A stretch of DNA of 64,000 nucleotides from Thermoplasmatales archaeon SW_10_69_26 (GTDB taxonomy: Archaea; Thermoplasmatota; SW-10-69-26). The stretch covers positions 1 through 64,000 of the forward strand of contig PXUB01000043.1 in the NCBI GenBank assembly GCA_003009755.1, written 5' to 3'. Within the stretch, counting starts at the first letter, position 1. Every line of letters starts with the position of its first letter. Of this stretch, positions 49,960-58,751 are shown piece after piece. Under the pieces are notes generated by a model. It saw nothing but the letters and a program-made list of their open reading frames with translations, was not told the DNA's origin and searched no databases. The translations under genes and the position numbers were made by a program.

Positions 49960-50080
49960 GCCATCGGCCTGCGTTGCGTCATCGCGGTTGAGGGGGATCG
50001 CAGATACCGCTCCCCCTCTTTTTGTTGAAAATTTCCTCGCCAATTGCCCGCACGCGGACACCGCGGGACCGGAAATTTTC
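49960..50080 (-). repeat. Structured intergenic repeat, family E, copy E3
   Basis: On the minus strand: GAAAATTTCC, CGCGGTGTCCGCGTGCGGG, GAGGAAATTTTC, GAGGGGGAGCGGTATC, TCCCCCTC, GCCGATGG. The hairpin stem GAGGGGGA/TCCCCCTC replaces GGGGGGC/GCCCCCC of E1, keeping the pairing. It ends 49 bp before the CBS gene, almost the same distance as E4 to its downstream gene. Confidence 0.65.
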
Positions 50081-50129
50081 TGTCCGAACCTTCTTCCGCG
50101 TGCCTCCGATTGCGGCCTCGAGGGTCAGG

Positions 50130-50597
50130 ATGCACGAAGACGCCGTCGAGGGCCGCACCGTCGGCGAGGTGTACGAGGACGATCTCCGGCGGGGAGCCAT
50201 CGTCAGCGACTCCACGCCCCTCGTGAACCTCGTCGAGACGTTGGACTTCCAGGACCTCGAGGCCCTCTACGTCGTCGACGCCCGCGAGATCTACTACGGC
50301 CTTTTGACCCGCTCGGACCTGCTCGGCTGGCTCGAGCAGGAGCTGGCCGCCCCGCAGACCCGGACCGGCTTCCCCTGGGACCGCGTCGGCGAAGCGATCG
50401 AGGGAGCCCACGCCGGCGACGCCGTCAACCCCGACAGCCGCAACGTGCCCGTCGAACCCCGCGACCCGCTCGACCGGGCCCTGCGCAACATGATGCAGGC
50501 CTCCGTGACCGTCGTCCCCGTGCTCGATCCCGACGGCGGCATCGAGGGCGAGCTGTCGTTGACGCGCGTGCTACGCGAGGTCCACGACAACCGCTGA
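50130..50597 (+). CDS. Stand-alone CBS-domain pair protein
   Basis: 155 residues from ATG 50130. Two CBS motifs: MHEDAVEGRTVGEVYEDD, IVSDSTPLVNLVETL, VVDAREIYYGLLTRSDLL, and later DPLDRALRNMMQASVTVVPVLDPDG. Such modules bind adenine nucleotides and regulate partner proteins; the partner is unknown. The second half faces and slightly overlaps the MrpA remnant on the other strand. Confidence 0.8.
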   Translation: MHEDAVEGRTVGEVYEDDLRRGAIVSDSTPLVNLVETLDFQDLEALYVVDAREIYYGLLTRSDLLGWLEQELAAPQTRTGFPWDRVGEAIEGAHAGDAVNPDSRNVPVEPRDPLDRALRNMMQASVTVVPVLDPDGGIEGELSLTRVLREVHDNR

Positions 50598-50984
50598 CGG
50601 TTGCGAGGGGCACGCGGAGAAGCAGAGGACGGCGGTGCGAAGTGGATCCCGGTGCCCTTGCCGGCCAGCGTGGGCTTTGCCGGCCACGGAGCCGCCGGCG
50701 TCGATCTGCTGCACGAGGGTGCCCACGACGGTCACGAGCGGAGCCATCACGAGCGAGAGCCCGTCCAGGCGGAGCGCTGGCTCGACGCCCGACATCGGCA
50801 CCCAACGGGTCGCCTCGACGAGGGGCCGCCCCGCCGCGACGGTGGGCGTCCCCGCGATGACGACGGCGGCCACCCCGGCGGGGACGGGCGCCGTCAGCCA
50901 GCCCGAGCGATCCCCGACGAGGCGTTGGGCGAGCAAAGCCAGCGGTGCGAGGACGAAGCCCGCGAGCACCGCGATCGTCAACAT
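50571..50984 (-). pseudogene. N-terminal remnant of an MrpA/NuoL-type antiporter subunit
   Basis: From ATG 50984: MLTIAVLAGFVLAPLALL, LVGDRSGWL, EATRWVPMSGVEPALRLDGLSLVMAPLVTVVGTLV. This is the first 90 or so residues of an MrpA/MnhA-like subunit (WVPxxGVExxxRLDGLS is typical); the real proteins have 600 or more residues. After VGTLV the frame continues without similarity and stops inside the CBS gene. A deletion remnant. Confidence 0.6.
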
Positions 50985-51178
50985 CACGATGGGCCCCGCC
51001 GAGCATCCGACGAGCCCCCGCACGGCATCCGGCGAGGTCGGGGTTGCCATCCCCTGTCCAGGTGCTCCAGTCGAAGCAAGCGGCGGCTTGGCTGGGGCCA
51101 CCCAACGGTTATCTGCCCCCATCGGATAGCTGGCGCTGGGTGCTTCCCTTGGCCTCCCAGCTTGGACCCGCATCCCAC

Positions 51179-51562
51179 GTGCTCGCCATCGTCGACGGTT
51201 CCGAGGAGAACCGCGAAGCCGCCGTCGCCGGCGCCGACCTGCTCGCCGCCACGCCTGGCCTCCAGTTCACCGTCCTCGCCTCCGCCGACGTCGCCCAACC
51301 GGCCGGTAGCCCCGAAGCCACCGATCTCGCATCGACGAACGGCTCCGGCGCGCTCCTGCAACGCGCGCCACAGACCTCGAAGGTCGTGGAGGCGACGCGA
51401 GCGATCGAGGACCGCGGCCTGACGACGCGGATGCGGACGGTCGAGGGCGACCTCGTCGAGCGCGCGATCGAGGTCGCGGCCGCCCACGATCTCGTCGTCC
51501 TCCCGCCCTCGATGGCCGACCGTGCCGACGAGTTCCCTGTCCCGACGCTCGTCGCCCCCTGA
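51179..51562 (+). CDS. Universal stress protein-like protein
   Basis: 127 residues if started at GTG 51179 (MLAIVDGSEENREAAVAGADLL), the usual UspA opening. A later part (LVERAIEVAAAHDLVVLPPS) matches the family but the C-terminal nucleotide loop GxxGxS(9)GS is missing, so ATP binding is doubtful. Upstream codons remain open to 50945, so a longer start cannot be excluded. Ends just before the SerA-like gene. Confidence 0.65.
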   Translation: MLAIVDGSEENREAAVAGADLLAATPGLQFTVLASADVAQPAGSPEATDLASTNGSGALLQRAPQTSKVVEATRAIEDRGLTTRMRTVEGDLVERAIEVAAAHDLVVLPPSMADRADEFPVPTLVAP

Positions 51563-51588
51563 GGTGGCGATCCGGCCCGGCCCGAGGG

Positions 51589-51593
51589 CTAAG
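51589..51593 (+). promoter_or_regulatory. TATA-like box of the SerA-like gene
   Basis: GGGCTAAGTAGACC, with CTAAG 27-31 bp before ATG 51620. Confidence 0.45.
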
Positions 51594-51619
51594 TAGACCG
51601 GTCTCCATCAGCGGCATCC

Positions 51620-52558
51620 ATGTCCACGATCCTCGTCAACGACCCGATCCACGAAGCCGGCATCCAACGCCTCGAGGAGGCCGGTCACGACGTCGTCCAG
51701 GGCCCGCTCGAGGGCAAACGGCGCGAGCAGGTGCTCGGCGAAGCTCGGGCCGCGATCGTGCGCTCGGGCACGACGGTCGACGAGGCGCTCCTCGACGAAG
51801 CTCCCGAGCTCGAGGTCGTGGCTCGGGCTGGCGTCGGCGTGGACAACATCGACCTCGACGCCTGCGAGGCCCGCGACGTGACCGTGTTCAACACGCCGGA
51901 CGCCTCCACGAACGCGGTCGCCGAGCTGACGCTGGCCCACATGCTGTCCGTCGCCCGGCACTTCCCCCGCGCCCAGCGCGCCATGCCGCAAGGCGAGTGG
52001 CCGAAAAGCGACTGCCGGGGCGTCGAGCTGTCCGGCCGCACGCTGGGGCTGGTCGGCATCGGCCGGATCGGGGCCCGCGTCGCCGAGCTCGCCCAAGCCT
52101 TCGGCATGGACGTCCACGCCCACGATCCCTACGTGGACGAGGCCCGGGCCGACGAGCTGGGCATCCAGCTGCACGAGGACCCCGGGGCCATGGCGGCCCA
52201 CCTCGACGTCGTGTCCGTGCACACCCCGCTGACGCCGGAAACCGAGGGCCTCGTCGGCGGGGCCTTCTTCGACGCTGCCGAGGCTCCCCTCGTCGTCGTC
52301 AACTGCGCCCGCGGCGGCGTCGTCGACGAGGACGCGCTGCGGGGGGCCCTCGAGCAGGGCACCGTCGCCGGCGCCGGGCTCGACGTCTACGAGACCGAGC
52401 CCCCCGAGGACCGCGAGCTCCTCCAGCATCCTCGCGTGTCGACGACCCCGCACATCGGTGCGCAGACCGACGAGGCCCAGCGCGCCTGCGCGAGGCTGGC
52501 CGCCGACGGCATCCTGGCGATCTTCGACGGCAGCGAGCCCGACACGCGGATCGTGTAG
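51620..52558 (+). CDS. D-2-hydroxyacid dehydrogenase, phosphoglycerate dehydrogenase type
   Basis: 312 residues. NAD-dependent; probably oxidises 3-phosphoglycerate in serine synthesis. LVGIGRIGARVAELAQAFGMDV is the Rossmann loop, VNCARGGVVDEDAL holds the catalytic Arg, VYETEPPEDREL the Glu and TPHIGAQT the His. It lacks the regulatory ACT domain of longer SerA, as in short archaeal and type III enzymes. Other 2-hydroxyacid substrates remain possible. Confidence 0.88.
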   Translation: MSTILVNDPIHEAGIQRLEEAGHDVVQGPLEGKRREQVLGEARAAIVRSGTTVDEALLDEAPELEVVARAGVGVDNIDLDACEARDVTVFNTPDASTNAVAELTLAHMLSVARHFPRAQRAMPQGEWPKSDCRGVELSGRTLGLVGIGRIGARVAELAQAFGMDVHAHDPYVDEARADELGIQLHEDPGAMAAHLDVVSVHTPLTPETEGLVGGAFFDAAEAPLVVVNCARGGVVDEDALRGALEQGTVAGAGLDVYETEPPEDRELLQHPRVSTTPHIGAQTDEAQRACARLAADGILAIFDGSEPDTRIV

Positions 52559-52855
52559 GACGGCCACGCCTGATCGGCTTCGCAACGTCGACCTTGCGCC
52601 TGCGTGACGTTGAAGCGTGTCGCAGGCTTGGATTTCGATGGGCCGACCGGACGGCGGTCCCGGTTCCTCCCAACCACCGGGGCGCCTTCGCCGATGCAAG
52701 GGTCGGCGGAGCTTGCTCCGGGGGGCGGGCCGGGGGGTCCCGGCCCGCCCGCCTCCCTTCGTTCCTCTCATCGACACCGGTCGTGCAACGTTCCCGTTAC
52801 CGCACGGTCAACCTTTTCCCGGTGATGGAGCGTGGTTTCTATCGAGGCGATTCGA
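52559..52855. other. Intergenic region with a very strong GC hairpin
   Basis: GGGCGGGCCGGG and CCCGGCCCGCCC (52723-52734, 52739-52750) form a perfect 12-bp stem with a GGGT loop, preceded by GGAGCTTGCTCC and followed by GCCTCCCTTCGTTCCTC. The CCTCCCTTCGTTC string also occurs near 7327. Likely terminator of the SerA-like gene; no gene seen. Confidence 0.45.
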
Positions 52856-53437
52856 ATGAACCTTGGACACGTGGCTGCTGGCTTCCTCGCGCTCACGCTC
52901 GTCGTTCCCGCCGGGGCGGCGGCCCCGCTGATCGACCAGATCGACAACGGTGGTTTCGAGGACGACCTCGCCGAGTGGCGGGTCGTCGATGGCGACGTCA
53001 GCGCGGATGGCGTCCCCTTCGAGGGTTCGGGGGCGGCGAAGCTGAACGCCGTCGGCGGGACGACGACCACCACGCTGGCGCAGGAGGTCTCCCTGGACAA
53101 CGACGATGCGCCGATCGTGCCGAACGCCGAGTACGAGATCGCGTTCGCGGCCGTGCTGAACGACGGCTCGGAGAACTCCGCGGCCGCGAGCCCGGACGTC
53201 TTCGGCCAGATCGTCTGGAAGAACGCCCTCGGCGAAACCACCGACGTCGACAGGGTCGAGATCACCGACACCGACGACTACGTCGAGTACAGCCAGACGT
53301 TCGACGCTCCCGAGGACGCGACCGCGGCCGACATCCAGTTCCACGTCGTCCGCGAGAACCTCGAGGACCCCACCGACGCCAACCTGCAGGTCGACGCCGT
53401 CGCGTTCGGCCCCGCCGACCCGACCGGGTCGGTCTAG
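52856..53437 (+). CDS. Small secreted jelly-roll (carbohydrate-binding-like) protein
   Basis: 193 residues from ATG 52856. Signal peptide MNLGHVAAGFLALTLVVPAGAAA. The mature chain, with NGGFEDDLAEWRVVDGDVS at its start, a central YEIAFAAVLNDG strand and IQFHVVREN near the end, resembles CBM4/9-type carbohydrate-binding modules. No enzyme domain. Role perhaps in surface binding. Confidence 0.65.
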   Translation: MNLGHVAAGFLALTLVVPAGAAAPLIDQIDNGGFEDDLAEWRVVDGDVSADGVPFEGSGAAKLNAVGGTTTTTLAQEVSLDNDDAPIVPNAEYEIAFAAVLNDGSENSAAASPDVFGQIVWKNALGETTDVDRVEITDTDDYVEYSQTFDAPEDATAADIQFHVVRENLEDPTDANLQVDAVAFGPADPTGSV

Positions 53438-53558
53438 ATTCGGTCCACGGTCTCCGGCCAGGGGAGACACGACGGTGGCACCGCGGGCCGAACGCTCCAA
53501 CCGTCAATTCCCCTGGCCCTAACCGTTTTGCCGGGCCCTATGGTTGGGCCGGGTGGAC

Positions 53559-54326
53559 ATGTCTGGGAACAGCACGGTCCGTACGCTGGCAGCGTCCCTC
53601 GCGGCGCTGCTGCTGATGCTGAGCACGTTCGCCGGTGGCGCCGCGGCCGCGGGCGAAGACAACGGCGACGAGATCTCGGACGTCGCAGAGGAGAAGCTAT
53701 CGACCACCAACTGCCTGCAGGTCTACATCGAGGAGCAGGCGGGCCCGGCGACCGTCACGTACAACTGCGGCGCCGGCGCCGACGTGGACGAGGACTGGCG
53801 TCCGAGCGAGGAGGCCTCGGCCGCCGGTCCGCCGCCCTGTGACGACGACACCCGCGTCGAAGCCGGTCCGTTCACCGTCTACCGCGAGGGCTTCTTCTGC
53901 GAGCCCCGCGTTGATTACGACGAGGACTGGGAGCCCAGCGTGCCGACGAGCACGACCAAGCCCGAGTGCTCGGAGCTCGACGGTGACTCCCAGGTGGGCC
54001 CGGTCACCGTGACCGTCGACGACACCTGCCGAACCTCGGCCACGGTCAACGAATCCTGGTCGCCGGTTTCCGAGACGACGGACGTGGACCCGCCGCAGAC
54101 CTCCCCGCCGAACTGCTTCTACATCTACTACGAGCGGCAGGCCGGCCCGGTGACGGTGGTCATGACGTCCTCGTGCTCCGGGAACGTCGAGGTCGACGAG
54201 GAGTGGCGGCCGAGCCTCTCGTCCACCGACGACGACTCCTCGCCCTCCGACCACCCGGTGAAGTGCACGCTCGACGCCAACGACAACCGCGAGATCTTCT
54301 ACTGCATCTTCGGTAAGCCCTGGTAG
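53559..54326 (+). CDS. Secreted protein made of four Cys-pair repeats
   Basis: 255 residues from ATG 53559. Signal peptide about 1-33 (TLAASLAALLLMLSTFAGGAAA). Four units of about 45-50 residues follow, each of the form C...(A/V)GPxTV...C...V(D/N)E(D/S)WxP(S/V): for example EEQAGPATVTYNC then DVDEDWRPS, and YERQAGPVTVVMTSSC then EVDEEWRPS. Linkers are Ser/Thr/Pro/Asp-rich. Another Cys pair ends the chain. I know no family with this unit; one disulphide per unit is likely. Confidence 0.72.
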   Translation: MSGNSTVRTLAASLAALLLMLSTFAGGAAAAGEDNGDEISDVAEEKLSTTNCLQVYIEEQAGPATVTYNCGAGADVDEDWRPSEEASAAGPPPCDDDTRVEAGPFTVYREGFFCEPRVDYDEDWEPSVPTSTTKPECSELDGDSQVGPVTVTVDDTCRTSATVNESWSPVSETTDVDPPQTSPPNCFYIYYERQAGPVTVVMTSSCSGNVEVDEEWRPSLSSTDDDSSPSDHPVKCTLDANDNREIFYCIFGKPW

Positions 54327-54490
54327 GCCGACGCCGGGTCGCCGGCTTCTCTCCTCTTTTTCCTCCTTCTCCTCCTCTTGCCTCGGTCAGCCTCGAGGTT
54401 GACCCGGCTGCGATCGATAGAGCCGGCCAGCGGCCGCTACTCGCGGCCCAACAGCCGCGTCTCCCTGGTACGATGACCACCGATACATTC

Positions 54491-54497
54491 CTATATC
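54491..54497 (+). promoter_or_regulatory. TATA box of the nuo operon
   Basis: CTATATC, 23-29 bp before ATG 54520, following a T/C-rich stretch after the preceding gene. Confidence 0.6.
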
Positions 54498-54519
54498 ACC
54501 GCCCTTTTGCCCGGCCCGA

Positions 54520-54891
54520 ATGGCCGGAATCCCCGAGCCATACCTCCCTGTCGCCATCATGACGGGGATCGGCGTGGCCGTCGTGTTCATCGCCGTCGCT
54601 CTCTCGCGGTTCATCACCCCCAGCCGGCCGAGCCGCGAGAAGCTCACCGCCTACGAGTGCGGTGAGGAACCCGTCGGTTCGGGTCGCGGACCCGTCGACA
54701 TCCAGTTCTACCTGTACGTTCTCGTCTTCCTCATCCTGGATCTTGAGGCGGTCTTCCTCATCCCGTTCGTCGTCGACTTCGCGAACCTCGGTACGAAGGC
54801 CATCGTGACGATGGCTGTGTTCGTCTTCCTGTTGCTCGACGGCTGGATCTACGCGATACAGAAGGGGGCTCTCGAATGGCAAGGATCGTGA
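54520..54891 (+). CDS. nuoA: Complex I subunit A
   Basis: 123 residues, three membrane helices. [36 protein letters not shown] is the conserved NuoA core with the Cys-Gly-Glu loop and the membrane Glu/Asp residues. First gene of a tight operon; its end overlaps nuoB by 16 bp. Confidence 0.95.
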   Translation: MAGIPEPYLPVAIMTGIGVAVVFIAVALSRFITPSRPSREKLTAYECGEEPVGSGRGPVDIQFYLYVLVFLILDLEAVFLIPFVVDFANLGTKAIVTMAVFVFLLLDGWIYAIQKGALEWQGS

Positions 54892-55472
54892 AGTCCGGCA
54901 GCCCCGAGGAGGGGGTCTTCCTCACCTCGGTCGACAAGATGCTGAAATGGGGCCGCGCGAACTCGCTGTGGCCGATGCAGTTCGGCCTGGCCTGTTGCGC
55001 CATCGAGATGATGGCCACCATGGGCCCCCACCACGACATCGCCCGCTTCGGCTCCGAGGTCTTCCGCGCGACCCCGCGCCAGGCCGACCTCATGATCGTG
55101 CCGGGCACCGTCTGCAAGAAGATGGCCCCGCGCGTGCGCAAGCTGTACGACCAGATGCCCGAGCCGAAGTACGTCATCGCGATGGGCGCCTGCGCCTCCT
55201 GCGGTGGCCCCTACCAGAACTCGTACAGCGTCGTCCAGGGCGTCGACAAGGTCATCCCCGTCGACGTCTACGTCCCCGGCTGTCCGCCCCGTCCCGAGGC
55301 GCTGCTCGACGGGCTCCAGCGTCTGCAGGAGAAGATCCAGCAGGACCCCGAGCCCGCCATCCGGTTCGCCAAGGACACCGAGGACACCGAAGAGCTGACC
55401 TCCGAACGAGAGGCCAAACAGCGCCGCGACTGGGAGCTTGGCCCCTCCGAGTTGGGAGGGGAACCGGCTTGA
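54876..55472 (+). CDS. nuoB: Complex I subunit B (cluster N2)
   Basis: 198 residues. Ligands of the N2 iron-sulphur cluster: [21 protein letters not shown] and [13 protein letters not shown]2 hands electrons to quinone at the NuoB/D interface. The C-terminal 35 residues are a charged extension ([19 protein letters not shown]). Its TGA overlaps the TTG start of nuoC. Confidence 0.96.
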   Translation: MARIVKSGSPEEGVFLTSVDKMLKWGRANSLWPMQFGLACCAIEMMATMGPHHDIARFGSEVFRATPRQADLMIVPGTVCKKMAPRVRKLYDQMPEPKYVIAMGACASCGGPYQNSYSVVQGVDKVIPVDVYVPGCPPRPEALLDGLQRLQEKIQQDPEPAIRFAKDTEDTEELTSEREAKQRRDWELGPSELGGEPA

Positions 55473-56110
55473 GCCTGGCCGACGATGTCATCGACACGGT
55501 CCAGGAGCACGTGATCGAGGAGGATGTCCAGAAGGACAAGCCCCTCCTCGTGACCGATCCCGAGGGCCTTCGCGACGTCATGGCCGAAGCCCAGGACGCG
55601 GGCTTCGACCACCTGTGCTTCGTCACGGCCGTCGACTGGCCGAAGGACGAGATCGAGGACAACGCCGCCTGGCTCGGCTTCACCGAAGAGCGCGAGGTCG
55701 AGGACCCCGACGACGAGGAGGACGAGGACGCCACCGAGACCGTCCCCGTCGAATCGAAGGGCTGGCACCTCGACGACGTCGACGACGGCCTCATGGAGGT
55801 CGTCTACAACCTCTACTCCTACGACGAGGGCGACCATCTGGCCGTCCAGGTCTGGGTGCCGCGCGAGGTCGACCAGTGCTCGGTCCCGACTGTCAGCGAC
55901 CTCTGGGCCGGTGCCAACTGGCACGAGCGAGAGGTCTTCGACCTCTACGGAGTCACCTTCGAGGGTCACCCCGACATGAAACGCATCTTCATGCCCGAGG
56001 ACTGGGAGGGTCACCCCCACAGGAAGGACTACGACCTCGGGGAGCAGCAGTACATCTACCGCGAGGACGGCATCGACAAGGTGACCAAGGACGCCGGGAA
56101 GGGGTGGTAG
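55469..56110 (+). CDS. nuoC: Complex I subunit C, separate from D
   Basis: 213 residues from TTG 55469, chosen because it overlaps the nuoB stop (TTGA) and has GGGAGGGG about 10 bp upstream. Family core [63 protein letters not shown]. An acidic insertion ([20 protein letters not shown]) of about 20 residues at 70-90 is unusual. Not fused to nuoD as it is in haloarchaea. Confidence 0.93.
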   Translation: MSLADDVIDTVQEHVIEEDVQKDKPLLVTDPEGLRDVMAEAQDAGFDHLCFVTAVDWPKDEIEDNAAWLGFTEEREVEDPDDEEDEDATETVPVESKGWHLDDVDDGLMEVVYNLYSYDEGDHLAVQVWVPREVDQCSVPTVSDLWAGANWHEREVFDLYGVTFEGHPDMKRIFMPEDWEGHPHRKDYDLGEQQYIYREDGIDKVTKDAGKGW

Positions 56111-56112
56111 CT

Positions 56113-57264
56113 TTGGCCGAACAGCAGACCCCGAGCGAACAGACCCCCAAGCGTCGCCTCATGACGCTCAACGTCGGACCCCAGCACCCCGCCACGCACG
56201 GCGTGCTGCGGATGAAGATGCTGCTCGACGGCGAGCGCATCGTCGACGCCGAACCGATCATCGGGTACCTGCACCGGGGCAGCGAACGCCTCGGCGAGAT
56301 GGGTACCTACCTCCAATTCATCCCGTACACCGACCGCATGGACTACCTGGCGGCCATCCACAACAACATGGCCTTCGTCCATGCCTGCGAGAAGCTCGCG
56401 GACCTCGACGTGCCCCCGCGCGCCAACGTCCTGCGAGTGCTCGCCCAGGAGATCAACCGCGTCGCGAGCCACCTCATCTGGATGGGGACCTTCGGCATCG
56501 ACATCGGCGCGATGACGACCTTCTTCTGGTGCTTCCGCGACCGCGAGCGGGCGCTGCGCCTGCTCGAGCGCATGACCGGGACCCGCCTGACGTACTCCTA
56601 CATGCGCTTCGGCGGCGTCAAGCACGACGTCGACGAGGATTGGATCCAGGACACCCGCGAGTGGGTGGATCAGGTCCGCGAGGGCATCCAGGAGCTCGAC
56701 GACCTGCTCACCGAGAACGATATCTTCGTCGCCCGCACCAAGGGCACCGGCGTCGTCTCGACCGAGCAGGCGATCGACTACGGCATGACCGGCCCCAACC
56801 TGCGGGCCACCGGCAAGGCGTTCGACCTCCGCAAGGAGGAGCCCTACGCCAGCTACGAGACCTACGACTTCGACGTGCCGACCAGCGACGAGGGCGACGT
56901 GTTCGCCCGGTACGCCTGCCGCATGGCGGAGATCGAGGAGTCCCTCGGCATCGTCGAGCAAGCCTGCGACCGCTGGGCCGACGCCGAGGGCAACCACCTC
57001 AGCCGCGAGGTCGGCGAGGGCTCCAGCCAGTTCCGGTGGAGCCCGCCGGAGGGCGAAGCCTACGGCCGCATCGAGTCTCCGCGCGGCGAGCTGGGCTGCC
57101 TGGTCGTCTCCGACGGCAGCAACCAGCCCTACCGCGTGAAGATGCGCGCCCACTCGTTCTCCAACCTGTCCGCGATCTCCGAGCTCGCTCGCGGCGAGCT
57201 CATCCAGGACGCCATCATCACGCTGGGTAGCTTGGACATCGTGCTGGGGGACATCGACCGATGA
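56113..57264 (+). CDS. nuoD: Complex I subunit D (49-kDa type)
   Basis: 383 residues from TTG 56113, with AAGGGGTGG just before it; ATG 56161 would remove only the leader. NVGPQHPATHGVLRM, GYLHRGSERLGEMGTY and VASHLIWMGTFGIDIGA are the quinone-site motifs; it ends VLGDIDR as usual. The TGA overlaps the nuoH ATG. Confidence 0.95.
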   Translation: MAEQQTPSEQTPKRRLMTLNVGPQHPATHGVLRMKMLLDGERIVDAEPIIGYLHRGSERLGEMGTYLQFIPYTDRMDYLAAIHNNMAFVHACEKLADLDVPPRANVLRVLAQEINRVASHLIWMGTFGIDIGAMTTFFWCFRDRERALRLLERMTGTRLTYSYMRFGGVKHDVDEDWIQDTREWVDQVREGIQELDDLLTENDIFVARTKGTGVVSTEQAIDYGMTGPNLRATGKAFDLRKEEPYASYETYDFDVPTSDEGDVFARYACRMAEIEESLGIVEQACDRWADAEGNHLSREVGEGSSQFRWSPPEGEAYGRIESPRGELGCLVVSDGSNQPYRVKMRAHSFSNLSAISELARGELIQDAIITLGSLDIVLGDIDR

Positions 57265-58277
57265 CCGCCGTCGAGTGGCTCACCGCGCAACTCGCCCCGC
57301 TCGTCGGACAAAGCTGGGCCGTCCTCGTGGTCTACCTCGCCCTGTCCGCGGCCACGATCGGCTTCGTGCTCGCTGCCGCCCCCGGCCTCGTCTGGGGCAT
57401 GCGCAAGGTGATGGGCCACGTCCAGCACCGCACCGGTCCCTACCGCGTGGGCCCCTTCGGCCTGCTGCAACCGGTCGCCGACGGCATCAAGCTCGTCAGC
57501 AAGGAGGACATCGTCCCGGCCGGCGTCGACGAGTTCTCCTGGAAGCTGGCCGTCTACGTGCTCCCGGTCCCGGTCTTCATCGTGTTCCTGTTCATCCCCT
57601 GGCACCCGGGCTTCGTCGTCTCCAACGTCGCGACGGGCATCGTGCTGCTGCTCGCCGTCGCCGCCATCTCACCCGTCGGTGAGGTCCTCGCCGGCTGGGG
57701 ATCCAACAACAAGTACAGCGTGCTCGGCGGCCTGCGCGCGGCCGCGATGGACGTCGCCTACGAGGTCCCGCTCGTGCTCGCCGCCGCCAGCGTCGTCATC
57801 CTCACCGGTTCCATGGAGATGCAGGCCATCGTGGAGGCCCAGCAAGGCGTCTGGTTCTTCCTCGTCCAACCGATCGGCCTGTTCATCTTCCTGATCGCCG
57901 GCCTCGCCAAGATCGGCGTGGCCCCCGTCGACCTCGCCGAGGCCGAGTCCGAGTTCGTGGCCGGGTTCCACACTGAGTACTCCGGCATGCGGTTCGGCCT
58001 GCTGTTCTTGACCCTGTTCGCCAACATCATCCTCATCTCGCTGCTGACCAGCATCCTGTTCCTCGGTGGCTGGCAGGCGCCCTTGGGCCTGTTCGACGGC
58101 GTCTGGTGGTTGCTGGCCAAGACGGTGGTGATCGCCGTGTTCCTGTTGACCACGTGGTTCACGCTGCCGAGGGTCCGGGTCGACCAGTTCATGAACCTCG
58201 GCTGGAAGCTCCTGTTCCCGCTGGCCCTCGTGAACATGGTCATCGCGGGCGTGCTCGCGAAAGGAGGTATCGTCTAA
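57261..58277 (+). CDS. nuoH: Complex I subunit H
   Basis: 338 residues, eight helices. RTGPYRVGPFGLLQPVADGIKLVSKEDIVP and GLAKIGVAPVDLAEAESEFVAGFHTEYSGMRFG are the conserved quinone-channel and Glu-rich loops. Start overlaps nuoD by ATGA; TAATG overlap with nuoI. Confidence 0.96.
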   Translation: MTAVEWLTAQLAPLVGQSWAVLVVYLALSAATIGFVLAAAPGLVWGMRKVMGHVQHRTGPYRVGPFGLLQPVADGIKLVSKEDIVPAGVDEFSWKLAVYVLPVPVFIVFLFIPWHPGFVVSNVATGIVLLLAVAAISPVGEVLAGWGSNNKYSVLGGLRAAAMDVAYEVPLVLAAASVVILTGSMEMQAIVEAQQGVWFFLVQPIGLFIFLIAGLAKIGVAPVDLAEAESEFVAGFHTEYSGMRFGLLFLTLFANIILISLLTSILFLGGWQAPLGLFDGVWWLLAKTVVIAVFLLTTWFTLPRVRVDQFMNLGWKLLFPLALVNMVIAGVLAKGGIV

Positions 58278-58723
58278 TGTCCGTCTCGCTCGTCGGCATC
58301 CTGAAGAGCTTCAAGCAGACGATCAAGCGCCTCTTCTCGAAGCCGGTCACGGTGCACTACCCCGAGGAGACGGCTCCGATCTCGGAGCGGTTCCGGGGCC
58401 GCATCGTGCTCGACATGGAGGCCTGCATCGGCTGCACCCTGTGCTCGCAGGCGTGCCCGAACGGCACCGACTGCATGCAGGTCATCCCCGGCCGAGAGCA
58501 GGCGAACAACAAGCGCGGTCTCTGGCCGCGCGTCAACGTCGTCCAATGCATGTACTGCGGCCTCTGCGAAGAGGTCTGCCCGACGGACGCGATCTTCCTC
58601 ACGCCCGAGTTCCGAACCTCCCGCACCGACCGCGGCGAGTTCGACTACGACGCCATCCAGCTGTCCAAGACCGAGGCCGAGCTGACGATGGAAGGGCAAA
58701 AGGAGCTCGAGGGAGGGCTCTAG
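58277..58723 (+). CDS. nuoI: Complex I subunit I (two 4Fe-4S clusters)
   Basis: 148 residues; ribosome site AAGGAGG. CIGCTLCSQACP and CMYCGLCEEVCP bind clusters N6a and N6b. The C-terminus (FDYDAIQLSKTEAEL) is short. With no nuoEFG here, electrons must enter by another protein (ferredoxin or F420H2 input are options in archaea). Confidence 0.95.
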   Translation: MSVSLVGILKSFKQTIKRLFSKPVTVHYPEETAPISERFRGRIVLDMEACIGCTLCSQACPNGTDCMQVIPGREQANNKRGLWPRVNVVQCMYCGLCEEVCPTDAIFLTPEFRTSRTDRGEFDYDAIQLSKTEAELTMEGQKELEGGL

Positions 58724-58751
58724 GCCCATGCAAGAAGGGAGGGGGGGCTAA

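Noticed and set aside
54520-58277. Fpo (F420H2 dehydrogenase) operon instead of Nuo
   Set aside because: Gene order and motifs fit both; without fpoF/fpoO in view I kept nuo names and left the donor open.
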